The notes beneath the pieces were generated by a model. The model saw nothing but the letters and a program-made list of their open reading frames with translations. It was not told the origin of the DNA and did not search any database. Positions 16,476-25,259 of a stretch of 64,000 nucleotides of DNA are shown one piece after another. Source of the stretch: UBA8199 sp035358715 (GTDB taxonomy: Bacteria > Verrucomicrobiota > Verrucomicrobiia > Limisphaerales > UBA8199). The stretch covers positions 186,001-250,000 of the forward strand of contig DAOPPX010000001.1 in NCBI GenBank assembly GCA_035358715.1, written 5' to 3'. Each line of letters begins with the position of its first letter. Position 1 is the stretch's first letter. The translations under genes and the position numbers were made by a program.

Positions 16476-18884
16476 TTAAACTCCGGCAGGCGCCAACTCC
16501 GGCGCCGCTGTTTTTCGGAGTCCCGTTTTGGTTTCGTGGACCACCACCCCGCTTCCAGAATCGTAGTCCGCTACTATTTCTCCAGTGCCGGTGATTTCCT
16601 CTCGCAAGAGCGCGTCGCTTATAGGATCGGCCACGAGAAGTTCCAAGGTTCGTTTCAACTGGCGCGCGCCGTATTCCTCCGAGAATCCCTCTTGGAGGAT
16701 TTTTTCCTTGAGCCGCGGAGACAAAGTCAGCGTTGTGTATTTGGTGCGTCGCCGAATCTTCTCCACTTCCAGGTCGGCGATCCGCCAGCAATCGTTTTGG
16801 GTCAGCGAGTCGAAAACGACGATATCATCAATGCGATTCAGGAATTCCGGCCGGAACTCCTTCTTCACTGCATCCATTATCGCCTCCCTGGCTGCGTCGG
16901 GCCTGGGATTGAACCCGAGGCTCTTCCTGCGGAAATGCTCGTATCCGACATTCGACGTCATCAGGATGAAAGCGTCTCGAAAACTGGCTGTTCTGCCTTG
17001 CCCATCAGTCAGGCGCCCCTCTTCAAGGATCTGGAGCAGGACGTTCCATACCTGTTGGTGAGCCTTCTCGATCTCATCGAAAAGAACCACGGCGTATGGA
17101 TGGCGGCGGACCCGCTCCACCAGGGTTTTCTGATCCTCGTAGCCCACGTAGCCGGGAGGTGAGCCGAGCAATCGCGCAATACTGTGGCGCTCTATGTATT
17201 CGCTCATGTCCAGGGCGATGAGTTGGTCCTCGGAACCGTTCATGTGGACGGCAACCCGCTTGGCCAATAGGGTCTTGCCGACCCCCGTTGGGCCAAGGAG
17301 GAGGAGAACGCCGGTGGGTCTCTTGGGATCTTTGAGCCGAGTGCGGCCGCGTCGGATATAACGGCAGACAGTTTCCACTGCCTGCTTCTGGCCGACAACC
17401 TCCCGGCCCAGGATTTCGTCAAGACGCAGGGCGGATCGCTTGTCCTCAGCGGTCAACCGTCCCAGCGGAATGTTGCTCATGATGCTGACCGCATGGCGAA
17501 TGTGATCCTCGGTTACAATGCACGTCCCCGATTGGTTGTGATGTCGCCCTCTGAGTTGGTGCATCCGGGCAAGGATGGCCAGCCCTTCGTCGAAAGGCGA
17601 TTGCGCGGCCCCTTGCACCTTCCCGTTGGAAGGACTCGCGATCTCCAGACTCGCCTCCTTGGTGTCCAGGGAGATTTCTGGAGAGGCCAAACGAGCGGCG
17701 GAGCCCGCTTCGTCCAGCACATCCAGCGCTTTATCCGGTAGATGGCGATTGTGAACGTATCGCTTTGAGTATTGGAGCGCCGCAAGTGCGGTTCCCGGCG
17801 CGTAATGAACGTGATGATATGCCTCGTAGGCGGGTAGGCTTCCTTGCAGGATGGCCAGCACGTCCTCATCGGTCGGTTCTTCCACGCGCACCGGCTGGAA
17901 GCGCCTTTCGAGCGCAGAATCCTTGGCAATGGTCTTATTGTATTCGTCCAGTGTGGTCGCGCCAATGACGCGCGCCTCTCCCCGGCTCAAAGCCGCCTTC
18001 ATCATATTGGAAACGTCCATGCCTCCGATGGAGTTGCCGGCCCCCACGATGAGATGGATTTCGTCAATGAAGAGGATGATGCTGGGGTTGTTGCGGACGT
18101 GGTCGAGGATGGCCCGGATTCTCCCCTCGAGCTGCCCGCGAAACACCGTGTTGCTGACCATCGAAGCTACGTCGCAAATGAAGATCTCCCGGTTGTGCAG
18201 CAGCGTCGGACAGGTCTTATTCACGATGCTTTGAGCAATGCCTTCGACGATGGCGGTTTTGCCCACGCCGGCTTCCCCCAGCAGGACCGGGTTGTTTTTG
18301 CGGCGCCGCCCTAGAATCTGCAGCGTGCGTTGGATTTCGGCCTTCCGGCCAATGACCGGGTCGAGTTTCCCTTTCCTGGCCAGCTCATTGAGGCTGACGC
18401 AGACCTCCGTGAATTCCCGATTGGCCGCGTTCCCCTCGGCGGCTCCCACCATTTGCTCCTGCAGCCCGTATTGACCGAGGATGGCATGGGTGAGCCGGTC
18501 ATTCTGGATGCCGGCGGCCGGGTAGACCTCTCGCGCCAGCGTCGGATCGGTGAGCAGCGCCAGCAGCAGGTGCTCGGTGCGGGTAAAGCCGCTGCCCATT
18601 TGCTGCGAGATCCGCCCGCTCTGGCTGAGGATGAACTTGCTCCCGGTATTGAAATTGCCGGTCGGCGCTCCATAAGGCTCATGGTTCAGCCGGTTGTGCG
18701 TGATGTAATCCGTAAGCTTCTGGATCGGTGCCCGCTGGTTCTCCAGGTGTTTGTATGCCTGGCACTCCGGCGTCTTCAGAATGGCGAGCAAGAGATGGAG
18801 CGGGCTAACGGCCGTATGCTGGAGCTGCTGCGCGAAATCCTTTGCGCGGGCAAGCACGGCTTCCAGGTTCTGACTGTATTGCAT
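16476..18884 (-). CDS. Clp-family AAA+ unfoldase (ClpC/ClpA-like)
   Basis: 802 aa. Residues 1-140 form a Clp N-domain double repeat. First AAA+ module: Walker A GEAGVGKT 203-210 and Walker B ILFIDEIH ending ~277. Second: Walker A GPTGVGKT 531-538, followed by D-M-S-E-Y and G-S-P-P-G-Y-V-G-Y pore-loop segments and Walker B VVLFDEIEKAH, then a Clp C-terminal D2 domain. Length and a short middle region fit ClpC/ClpA better than ClpB. It lies between a helicase and an orphan, not with clpP or clpS, so it is a dedicated remodelling ATPase of this operon. Its ATG overlaps the stop of the original helicase frame as TGATG. Confidence 0.93.
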   Translation of the reverse strand: MQYSQNLEAVLARAKDFAQQLQHTAVSPLHLLLAILKTPECQAYKHLENQRAPIQKLTDYITHNRLNHEPYGAPTGNFNTGSKFILSQSGRISQQMGSGFTRTEHLLLALLTDPTLAREVYPAAGIQNDRLTHAILGQYGLQEQMVGAAEGNAANREFTEVCVSLNELARKGKLDPVIGRKAEIQRTLQILGRRRKNNPVLLGEAGVGKTAIVEGIAQSIVNKTCPTLLHNREIFICDVASMVSNTVFRGQLEGRIRAILDHVRNNPSIILFIDEIHLIVGAGNSIGGMDVSNMMKAALSRGEARVIGATTLDEYNKTIAKDSALERRFQPVRVEEPTDEDVLAILQGSLPAYEAYHHVHYAPGTALAALQYSKRYVHNRHLPDKALDVLDEAGSAARLASPEISLDTKEASLEIASPSNGKVQGAAQSPFDEGLAILARMHQLRGRHHNQSGTCIVTEDHIRHAVSIMSNIPLGRLTAEDKRSALRLDEILGREVVGQKQAVETVCRYIRRGRTRLKDPKRPTGVLLLLGPTGVGKTLLAKRVAVHMNGSEDQLIALDMSEYIERHSIARLLGSPPGYVGYEDQKTLVERVRRHPYAVVLFDEIEKAHQQVWNVLLQILEEGRLTDGQGRTASFRDAFILMTSNVGYEHFRRKSLGFNPRPDAAREAIMDAVKKEFRPEFLNRIDDIVVFDSLTQNDCWRIADLEVEKIRRRTKYTTLTLSPRLKEKILQEGFSEEYGARQLKRTLELLVADPISDALLREEITGTGEIVADYDSGSGVVVHETKTGLRKTAAPELAPAGV

Positions 18885-19061
18885 CAGAAAGCTTCCTCTG
18901 CGGCGGCTGATACGGGGAACATTTCCCCGTTTTCGATGCCGTCATTCTCTGTTTCACGCAGTGTTTCGCCGAGTTCCCCCGGGAAGGGCATCGGGATGCT
19001 CTCGTGATATGCAGCGGGCGTCAGCGCCTGCGGGTGACCGAGAGCCTCCGCGATCCGCTTA
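18884..19061 (-). pseudogene. Detached C-terminal tail of the helicase gene
   Basis: Codons from the TA target at 19060-19061 to a TGA at 18886-18884 encode 56 residues ending AAAEEAF, in frame with the helicase when the IS630 element is removed. The TGA overlaps the Clp ATG (TGATG), the same junction style as elsewhere in the operon, which confirms that this was the native 3' end. Confidence 0.9.
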
Positions 19062-19116
19062 AGCGGGATTTCACATAAATATGGTTAGAATTCTTCACCT
19101 ATAAATTGTGAGAATT
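19062..19116. repeat. IS630 terminal inverted repeat, left
   Basis: Matches the reverse complement of 20207-20261: outer 15 bases perfect, then a short divergent block, then ~33 bases with 4 mismatches. It contains CACCTATA and TTGTGAGAAT sub-motifs likely bound by the transposase. Confidence 0.88.
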
Positions 19117-19118
19117 GC

Positions 19119-19744
19119 TCAATAGAGAAACGGGATGGCAATAAAGCGGTCCGGCCGCCGGTTGCGCATTCGCCAGTGAGCACTGATGCGTTGCCGGGTT
19201 ACGTGCGCGTTCGGGTCGTTACTGTGGTCGAGGATCATCAATTGAATGTCGCTGAAGAGGGTTTCGACCGGATTATCATCCGGGCTGACCTTGGGCAAAC
19301 TGACCCAGTGCAGCCGCATCTGGCGCATCAGCCGGCGAGTCTGCCGGCACTTGCGCGGATGAGCCCCGTCCTGGTCCAGAATCATCCACACTTCCTGGTC
19401 CGGATACCAGCGCCGCACCTGGCGCAGGAAGCTGGCCAAGGCCTGGGCGTCCTTGCGGGCCAGAAACGCCCAGCGCACCCGACCGGCTTTGGCATCGTAG
19501 AGCGCGAACAGGTAGAAGAAGCCCCGCGTCTTCTGCCGCCGTTCCAGTTCCAGGGTTTTGGCGGAGGTATAGCGACGCCCGCCATAGGCTTTGACGGCAA
19601 TCGGCTGGATGTCAAAGAAGAGCATCACCCCGTCCGGAGGCAGGCTGCGCCAAGCCGCGCGGATACGGGCCAAGATGGCCATCCTTTGCGGGTCGTGGCT
19701 GCGGAGCGTCCGCTGAACATGGCGAAGGTGGATCCCTTTTTTTT
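19119..19744 (-). CDS. IS630 transposase, catalytic frame (OrfB)
   Basis: The second frame joins OrfA at the A8 run (plus-strand T8 at 19737-19744) by a -1 shift and then reads through the internal ATG at 19682. DDE residues: Asp in MLFFDIQPI, Asp in WMILDQDGAH, Glu in DDNPVETLF. All are present, so the fused enzyme could be active. Stops at 19119, just inside the left repeat. Confidence 0.9.
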
Positions 19745-20215
19745 GAGCAGCCGCCGCAAGTGCTCCAGGCTGATGGTTTTAAGAAAATGCCGCTCCTGCA
19801 CCAAATAGTCCCGCAGCTTGCTCAGCGACCAATGGCCATAGGGCAAGCCCAACTCGGTGGGAGATTGGTCCGCGACCCGAGCCAGCTCTTCCATCTGGGC
19901 CGCCGTCAAAGAGGCTGGCAGACCGCGGGGAGGGCAGTCCTCTACGAAAGCTACTCCGCGCTCACCAAAGCCCCGCAGATAAGCATAGACGGTGTTGGGA
20001 TGGACCCCTGCGGCCTGCGCCATGTCCAACCCGTTCAAGCCGGCAGCGTAGAGCACCAGGACTTCAGCGCGTTGCCGACAACGACCTTCCTGTGGTTCTT
20101 CCAAGATCTCCACCAACCGACGCAATTCCCGCCGGCTGGGCTTACGAGCGTTTAACAAGCGAGCCATACTCCCACCTCCCTTACCCGAACAATACCGCCG
20201 CCAGCCCATTCTCAC
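19625..20215 (-). CDS. IS630 transposase, N-terminal frame (OrfA)
   Basis: The frame encodes 196 aa. The first ~160 residues carry a helix-turn-helix (AEVLVLYAAGLNGLDMAQAAGVHPNTVYAYLR in pieces) and a second winged segment, typical for IS630. After Lys-Lys-Lys at the A8 run the frame becomes meaningless, which marks the intended frameshift point into OrfB. Confidence 0.9.
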   Translation of the reverse strand: MRMGWRRYCSGKGGGSMARLLNARKPSRRELRRLVEILEEPQEGRCRQRAEVLVLYAAGLNGLDMAQAAGVHPNTVYAYLRGFGERGVAFVEDCPPRGLPASLTAAQMEELARVADQSPTELGLPYGHWSLSKLRDYLVQERHFLKTISLEHLRRLLKKKGSTFAMFSGRSAATTRKGWPSWPVSARLGAACLRTG

Positions 20216-20261
20216 AAATTATAGGTGATGAATTCTCACAAGTTTCATGTGAAATCCCGCT
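20207..20261. repeat. IS630 terminal inverted repeat, right
   Basis: Partner of 19062-19116. It supplies the present stop codon of the truncated helicase (TGA at 20245-20247). Confidence 0.88.
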
Positions 20262-23133
20262 TAAGCCTCGCCTTGTGCCAATGGTTGGACATGAGCGCCG
20301 AGGCCGACAGCTTGCTGATCCGCAGGCGCTCAGCTTCGGCAGCCGATACCGAAAGAATCCGGCACACATGCTCCGCTTGTTTTCCGGACATCCTTTGGTT
20401 GGCCCATCGCGTTCCCTTCACAAAATCCGGCAGATCATCGTAGGTGTACACGTAACCGGGCTCGGGCGTTACAGGGCCCGTCCCCTCCTGCCGGAAACTG
20501 TAAACCAGCCCGGCTTTGGTCCGGACCAGGAACCGGTTGAGGCCAGGGTGGGCGGCGTCTTTCCACTGAATGAAATTGAAATCCGCCTCCGAACCAATGA
20601 CCTTGAACCAGGCGACCTTGGGGCCTCCGTCGCAGAGCGGCAGCAGGTCGTAACATTTGGCAGCCTGCTCTTTAAGCGATTGGTTCGGGTCAAACAGGTT
20701 CAGGATGAAATTGCGGAGCTGGGCATCGCGCGAAATGAGGGTTTCAATCGTGTAATTGCGGTTGGCACTGTCCCGGCATGTCACCTGGGCCGCTAATTCA
20801 ACCAGCGTCTCTTCATGTTTCGGCAGGCGGTTGTGCGGGAGATAAACCCAGCCTTTATGGGACGCCAGCAGGCGAAATGCATCCGGATTGTTGAGGCGGA
20901 AGGGTTGCAGCAAATCTAGGTATTGCCCGCTCACAGTCCAAACGCGCGGCAGCCGGCCATCCACGGCTTTCCCGAGCAACTGCATCCAGGGCGGCGACAG
21001 GAGGTGATGCACCTTTTCCGGCGTATCCAACCGTTCGCACTGAGCCACCGTGATCTGCTTTTGGACTAGCCGCTCAAGATCGTTGAGGGAGTAGAACCAA
21101 CTGAGAAAAACCTCCGGGAGCGAGGCCTGACGGTTGTGCAGCGCGCTGTAAATGCGGCTGTCGTCATCGGTCGGCAGCGGAAATTCTTTGCCTCCTTTGC
21201 GCTTGGCGGTATCCACCACATCGATGATGAGGCAGTGGTCCTTCTTCAGATTCTCGGGGTCCCGGCGCAGGCCGCGGCCGATGCACTGCAGATACAACCC
21301 GGCGTTGCGCGTCGGCCGAAACATGGCAACCAGATCCAGGGCGGGCAGGTTGAACCCCTCGGTCAGGCAGTTGCCGATGACCGACACGCAGCCTTTGCGC
21401 CGAATGATGAGATTCGTGGACTCGGTCGAGGCGCACCAGATGATCTCCTCGGCGGGGGAGTGGGTGTCCCACTGCAACCCCTGTTCCCCGCCGCCCACCG
21501 AGACGTGCAGTTGCCGGCTCAAAGCGAGTGTAAACCGGGTTCCCACCCTTGTAAGCTCAGCCTTGTAGCCGCGGCAAACGGCAACCGCTTGAAGCTGGTC
21601 CAATGTCTCTCTGTCGCCGCTGGTGAGCTTGAAGGATTCGGTTCTTTCACGGCTTGGCGTTTGCTCTGGGCCACTTCCCTGGGCCAGCATGAAGCCTCGA
21701 AACAGAGCCGTCAGTTGGTCGGCACTAAGATTCCACCACAAGAGATTCTTGCCCGTTTGCAGATAAGGCGCGAGGCAGCGGTGTCCGCTGGCGGGCTGCT
21801 CTTTCCCGCCCTTGCCGAGCCATAGGCCGATGAACGCACATTGGTGGCGGTTCAGAGATTCTGCCTGCTTGTATGGGCTCGTGCTTTGCGGATCGTCCGG
21901 GGGCAAAGGTATTTGCGATGCGGTCTGCCCAAGGTCCTGTTGGCCGCAGACCGGGTATTTCCACGCCGCGCCGATCAACTCCTGGCTGGGGACATGGACG
22001 TAATCCTGGTTCTTCAAAACGAGCATCCGGTGCCCTTCGGTGACGCGAAGACTTTGGGTCCCAGGGAGGACAACCATGCGCTCGCCGGGCTTGCGGGGCC
22101 GCACAACGATGTCTTTGGGCGGGCTGAACCAGATTCGACCGCCTTCCCAATTGGCGACGAGATCCTTGCGGGTGAGCGTTTGGTGGTTCTTCCATCCGTC
22201 TAAGGTGAGAATCTCGGTCTGTGTGTCGAGACACAGGTTATTGGTCAGGATGTCCCACTTCCCCTCGCGGATGCCTCGATAGTAATCCGCGCGTTCGGGC
22301 GTGGGGGTGTCCCCATAGACTTCCGCCACGCGAAAGCCGGCCTCGCGGAGTTGAGAGGAGATTCTTTTGCCGTGCTCCACGGTGGCGGCAAACAGGATAG
22401 TCTTTCGCCCCGGCGCATGCTCCTGAAGCAGCTTCACGCAGGCCCGCAGGATGTCGGGATGGCACAGAAGGGTTGAGAGGCTGTCGGCATCGTAATCCCC
22501 CAGCCTCTTTTTGACATCGCCCAGGTTAAGTTCGAGTTTGCCGACCGGTTTGGGCGGCACCAGGATTCCCAGGCCGATCCCGTCCGTCGTGTTGCGTTCG
22601 ACCAGCACCAGCCCCAGGTCGAGCCGGTTGCCGATATCCGAGCGGTATGGGGTGGCGGTAAGGTTCAGGATCCTGGCCCGGGGAAAGGTCTGCTTGACCT
22701 GCATCCAGCTCAAGGCCAGGGCGTGGTGGGCCTCGTCGCAGACGATAAGGTCCGGCTGAAAATCCGCAGCCAGGTTCTGCAAGCGCTTGCCGTGCAAAGT
22801 AGCCACGGAACCGACAATGATGTTGGCCAGCCCCGTGGATCGGTGATGGGCCTGCTCGATTTCACAGTATTCTCCCGTGTAGAGTTCCAGCTCGCGTTTT
22901 GACTGCGCGATCAGCTCTTCGCGGTGGGTCAGCCAGAGAATCCTGGCGCTGGGCTTGATAGCGGTCAGCAGACGCCGGATGCAGGAAGCCGCGGTGCGGG
23001 TTTTACCCATGCCCACCGCCAGGGAGATCAGGGCCTCGGTGGGAGCGTCGGCGCCGGTATCCTGGAACCAGGCGGCGAATTTCTCGACCCCCTCGGCCTG
23101 GAAGTCGTAGAGTTCTTCCTCCAAAGGCTTCAT
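20245..23133 (-). CDS. SF2 DEAD/H helicase with intein, C-terminus truncated by IS630
   Basis: 962 codons, of which 288 are an intein. Host protein: Walker A VGMGKT (40-45), DEAH box 133-136, motif III-like LTATPYR (158-164), and after the intein TEGFNLPALD (591-600) and motif VI QCIGRGLRR. The organisation is that of type I/III restriction or RecQ-like SF2 helicases that open or translocate duplex DNA. Native C-terminus: 56 more residues, replaced here by Asp-Phe-Thr from the IS end. Starts by TGATG overlap with the upstream orphan. Probably still folds, since core motifs are intact, but the lost tail could matter for coupling to the Clp partner. Confidence 0.92.
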   Translation of the reverse strand: MKPLEEELYDFQAEGVEKFAAWFQDTGADAPTEALISLAVGMGKTRTAASCIRRLLTAIKPSARILWLTHREELIAQSKRELELYTGEYCEIEQAHHRSTGLANIIVGSVATLHGKRLQNLAADFQPDLIVCDEAHHALALSWMQVKQTFPRARILNLTATPYRSDIGNRLDLGLVLVERNTTDGIGLGILVPPKPVGKLELNLGDVKKRLGDYDADSLSTLLCHPDILRACVKLLQEHAPGRKTILFAATVEHGKRISSQLREAGFRVAEVYGDTPTPERADYYRGIREGKWDILTNNLCLDTQTEILTLDGWKNHQTLTRKDLVANWEGGRIWFSPPKDIVVRPRKPGERMVVLPGTQSLRVTEGHRMLVLKNQDYVHVPSQELIGAAWKYPVCGQQDLGQTASQIPLPPDDPQSTSPYKQAESLNRHQCAFIGLWLGKGGKEQPASGHRCLAPYLQTGKNLLWWNLSADQLTALFRGFMLAQGSGPEQTPSRERTESFKLTSGDRETLDQLQAVAVCRGYKAELTRVGTRFTLALSRQLHVSVGGGEQGLQWDTHSPAEEIIWCASTESTNLIIRRKGCVSVIGNCLTEGFNLPALDLVAMFRPTRNAGLYLQCIGRGLRRDPENLKKDHCLIIDVVDTAKRKGGKEFPLPTDDDSRIYSALHNRQASLPEVFLSWFYSLNDLERLVQKQITVAQCERLDTPEKVHHLLSPPWMQLLGKAVDGRLPRVWTVSGQYLDLLQPFRLNNPDAFRLLASHKGWVYLPHNRLPKHEETLVELAAQVTCRDSANRNYTIETLISRDAQLRNFILNLFDPNQSLKEQAAKCYDLLPLCDGGPKVAWFKVIGSEADFNFIQWKDAAHPGLNRFLVRTKAGLVYSFRQEGTGPVTPEPGYVYTYDDLPDFVKGTRWANQRMSGKQAEHVCRILSVSAAEAERLRISKLSASALMSNHWHKARLKRDFT
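21370..22233 (-). other. Intein (288 aa) in the helicase, degenerate LAGLIDADG endonuclease
   Basis: Begins at Cys301 (block A CLDTQTEILTLDGWK), has block B T-E-G-H near 365-368, and ends with Block F/G-like ESTNLIIRRKG...VSVIGN588 before the +1 Cys589. Removal rejoins L-C-L-T-E-G-F, the conserved helicase motif V region. The penultimate residue is Gly rather than His, seen in some phage-type inteins. Two LAGLIDADG-like helices are present (FIGLWLGKG 434-442, FRGFMLAQG 478-486) but the acidic catalytic residues are replaced by Lys and Gln, so the endonuclease is probably dead while splicing residues remain. Confidence 0.93.
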
Positions 23134-23600
23134 CAGGCGGCCAGGGTAAGGACTGGTTTGCGGCGCAAGACCCGGATCTCCTGACCGTGTTTCTGCATGA
23201 TGGGAATGAGTTTGGCGGGCGTCAGTACCTCGACGCGGATGCTGTCCTCGCTCGCCACCGTGATTTTGCCCGCAGCCTTGCCGGCGGCGATGGCGCCATT
23301 GAGCTTCAATTGGGCGGCAGCCAGCTCCGCTTGTGCATCCAGCACGGCCTTGATCTCCGGACTGGGCTCTTCGGGATCGAACTGGGCGTGGCTTTGGGGA
23401 TTGATGTCGGCCAGAATGACACCCTTGCGCGTGACCACGAACATGCTCTTGGCGCCTTGCGGCAGGACTTGCCTTAGCGCTTCCAGGGCAGGTCCTTTCC
23501 GGTTCTCCTTCTGGCGGTTAATGCCTTTATCGGCTCTGACCAGTTGAATGTAATCGCGCAGTTCGGCCGGTAGTTCCTGGATGCGTTTGAAGGTGTTCAT
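23133..23600 (-). CDS. Hypothetical protein, first gene of helicase-Clp operon
   Basis: 155 aa, soluble, Ala/Lys-rich with a helix at ~85-115 (AQAELAAAQLKLNGAIAAGK) and beta-prone ends. It overlaps the helicase start by TGATG. No motif identifies a function; it might be a DNA-binding or adaptor subunit for the helicase. Confidence 0.75.
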   Translation of the reverse strand: MNTFKRIQELPAELRDYIQLVRADKGINRQKENRKGPALEALRQVLPQGAKSMFVVTRKGVILADINPQSHAQFDPEEPSPEIKAVLDAQAELAAAQLKLNGAIAAGKAAGKITVASEDSIRVEVLTPAKLIPIMQKHGQEIRVLRRKPVLTLAA

Positions 23601-23904
23601 GGCTATGCGGCGACTTCAAATCTTTGTTGCGCGTGAAAATGCGGTCGCTTTCTGCGCCGAAGAACCGGACCGCTGGCAAAAGTATCCAGGCGCGTTTGTT
23701 GGCCCCACGTAGTCCCCAAACCTGGCGGCGCGTTCCCACATCCACCGACACTGAGGTTCTTTAAGCGAAGCTTCCGCAGCCTGACGCTGTGGCGCAACGT
23801 GGTTGGCCGGCCAGCGCGGCCTCATTCCCAATTGTAAGTCGCTGCAACGGCGGCGTGCCCGCCTCCGATGCTCGATGCACTAACTGCGGGATTATAATGG
23901 AGGC
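23601..23904. other. Divergent intergenic region (304 bp)
   Basis: Separates the minus-strand helicase operon from plus-strand orphans. It must hold the operon promoter, but no convincing -35/-10 pair is seen on that strand. On the plus strand a TATAAT lies close to the next start (listed separately). Nothing else is visible. Confidence 0.6.
23893..23904 (+). promoter_or_regulatory. -10-like TATAATGGAG motif directly before start codon
   Basis: TATAAT at 23893-23898 followed by GGAGGC and then ATG 23905. A start site 6-8 nt downstream of TATAAT would coincide with the ATG, so the mRNA may be leaderless. No -35 TTGACA-like box is at the usual spacing. The same arrangement recurs at 26726, 27916, 33388 and 48664 (minus). 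Confidence 0.55.
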
Positions 23905-24291
23905 ATGACGCTCTCACCTGCGTTGGTGGGCACGCTCCGCACGTTCAACCAGATGGACCCGGTCGCCCGTTCCGGCATGTTGCCGGTCCGGGATGGCACG
24001 GCCTTCGAGCAAGAGGTGAGGAGAATCCCGCCTCCGTCGGCACGCCTCGCTTCCACAAAAGCGTCCAACCACCAGAAGGTGGGTTCGTCCGTGACTGAAG
24101 TCTTGTCTGCGGGCAGCGAGGTGACAGTTCCAGGCCATACCGCCCAGCCGGTGCGGCCCATCACTCATGGGCAGGAATCTCTTCATGAGTGGGAATCCCC
24201 GGCCTCAGCCGCCGGTGATACCATCGAGAAATCCAAACTGGATCCTTACATTTTCAGCCCTCCCAACACCCCGGGAATCGATTTGGGATAG
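23905..24291 (+). CDS. Hypothetical protein (128 aa)
   Basis: A polar, Pro/Ser/Thr-rich protein without signal peptide or domain. It probably is disordered. The next gene starts 2 bases after its stop, so the two form an operon. The start is supported by the TATAATGGAG motif immediately upstream. Confidence 0.6.
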   Translation: MTLSPALVGTLRTFNQMDPVARSGMLPVRDGTAFEQEVRRIPPPSARLASTKASNHQKVGSSVTEVLSAGSEVTVPGHTAQPVRPITHGQESLHEWESPASAAGDTIEKSKLDPYIFSPPNTPGIDLG

Positions 24292-24293
24292 CC

Positions 24294-25178
24294 ATGCCTG
24301 CGTTTGTCCTGAAACAGCCGCTGGCGATTTTTGGCCTGCCTTCAGACGACCCGACGGTGCGTTCCGATTTCGACCGCTACCTTTCGCAGGTCGCGGTCGC
24401 GTTGGCCAAGTCCTCCTGGGACAAAAGCATTCTGGAAATGCTCGACCTGCTCCCGCAGGTGTTTCTCCGCCTGGACGACAGCGTGCAGTTGGATTTCAAT
24501 TCACTGCACGTGCTGTGCCGCCACATGCATGTGGTGCTCAAAGCCTATCAACAGCAAGGCAACCCCCAGTTGGAGGAAGTCATTCAAATCTCCCCGGAGT
24601 ATTCGTTCCATCTGCTGAGCTGGCTCAAGGCCCACCCGGAACGCAAACTGGCAAACCCCACCGAAGTGTTCAAGCAGGCTCTGCTGCCGGACCCATTGTG
24701 GGCGGTGCAATGGCAGCGGCTTCAGCCCGAGCCCCACTATCACGCTCAGATTCTGGATTTCATTTACCGGTCACGGGAGCTTAACGCGAGGAGCGCGTGG
24801 GCCTGGCATCAATTGCAGGCATCTCGGATGACGCGAGCGGCGGCCTTGGCCAATCTCTGCCGCTCGATGCAGCTCCTGCTGACGGATCCACAGTTGTGTT
24901 TCAACCTCGTGGGGCTTTACCCGGAGATGGATCGCAAGGTGCTCTTTCGCAGCGCGTTCAGGCACCCGGAATGGATGCTGGCCTGGGCTTGCCGTTTCCC
25001 CGGCGAATTCGACCAGGTGGTGCAAAGGGAGTTGCTCCGGCAGCCAGCTTGGCTGGTGGAGTACGTCGCTCGCTGCGGGCCTCCTAGCGCCTTGGAACTG
25101 CTAATCGGGGCGCGGGAGCGCTGCAGCAACGATTGGCTGGTCCCGTGGCTGGATCTTTATATCAGCCATAAAGGGTGA
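24294..25178 (+). CDS. Hypothetical helical protein (294 aa)
   Basis: Rich in Leu, Trp, His and Arg, with predicted helices throughout and no signal peptide. A possible tandem-helix (HEAT-like) fold is suggested by repeated L-x2-W/P patterns. Function unknown; it lies downstream of and is likely co-transcribed with the 128-aa orphan. Confidence 0.7.
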   Translation: MPAFVLKQPLAIFGLPSDDPTVRSDFDRYLSQVAVALAKSSWDKSILEMLDLLPQVFLRLDDSVQLDFNSLHVLCRHMHVVLKAYQQQGNPQLEEVIQISPEYSFHLLSWLKAHPERKLANPTEVFKQALLPDPLWAVQWQRLQPEPHYHAQILDFIYRSRELNARSAWAWHQLQASRMTRAAALANLCRSMQLLLTDPQLCFNLVGLYPEMDRKVLFRSAFRHPEWMLAWACRFPGEFDQVVQRELLRQPAWLVEYVARCGPPSALELLIGARERCSNDWLVPWLDLYISHKG

Positions 25179-25259
25179 TGATCCGCGGGTTCGTAGGTCC
25201 CCGAAATAGTCGCCATGACCGCCTGGGCCAGAGGTTCTATGGAGCTTTGAATACGATCA

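Larger units (their letters stand above)
19062..20261 (-). mobile_element. IS630-family insertion sequence (1200 bp) flanked by TA
   Basis: Both ends begin AGCGGGATTTCACAT, followed by a 7-base divergent stretch and a further ~33-base inverted repeat (4 mismatches). TA dinucleotides flank both ends (19060-19061 and 20262-20263), the IS630/Tc1 target signature. The element encodes an IS630 transposase in two frames. It is inserted in the helicase gene; removing it with one TA restores the frame exactly. Confidence 0.95.
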
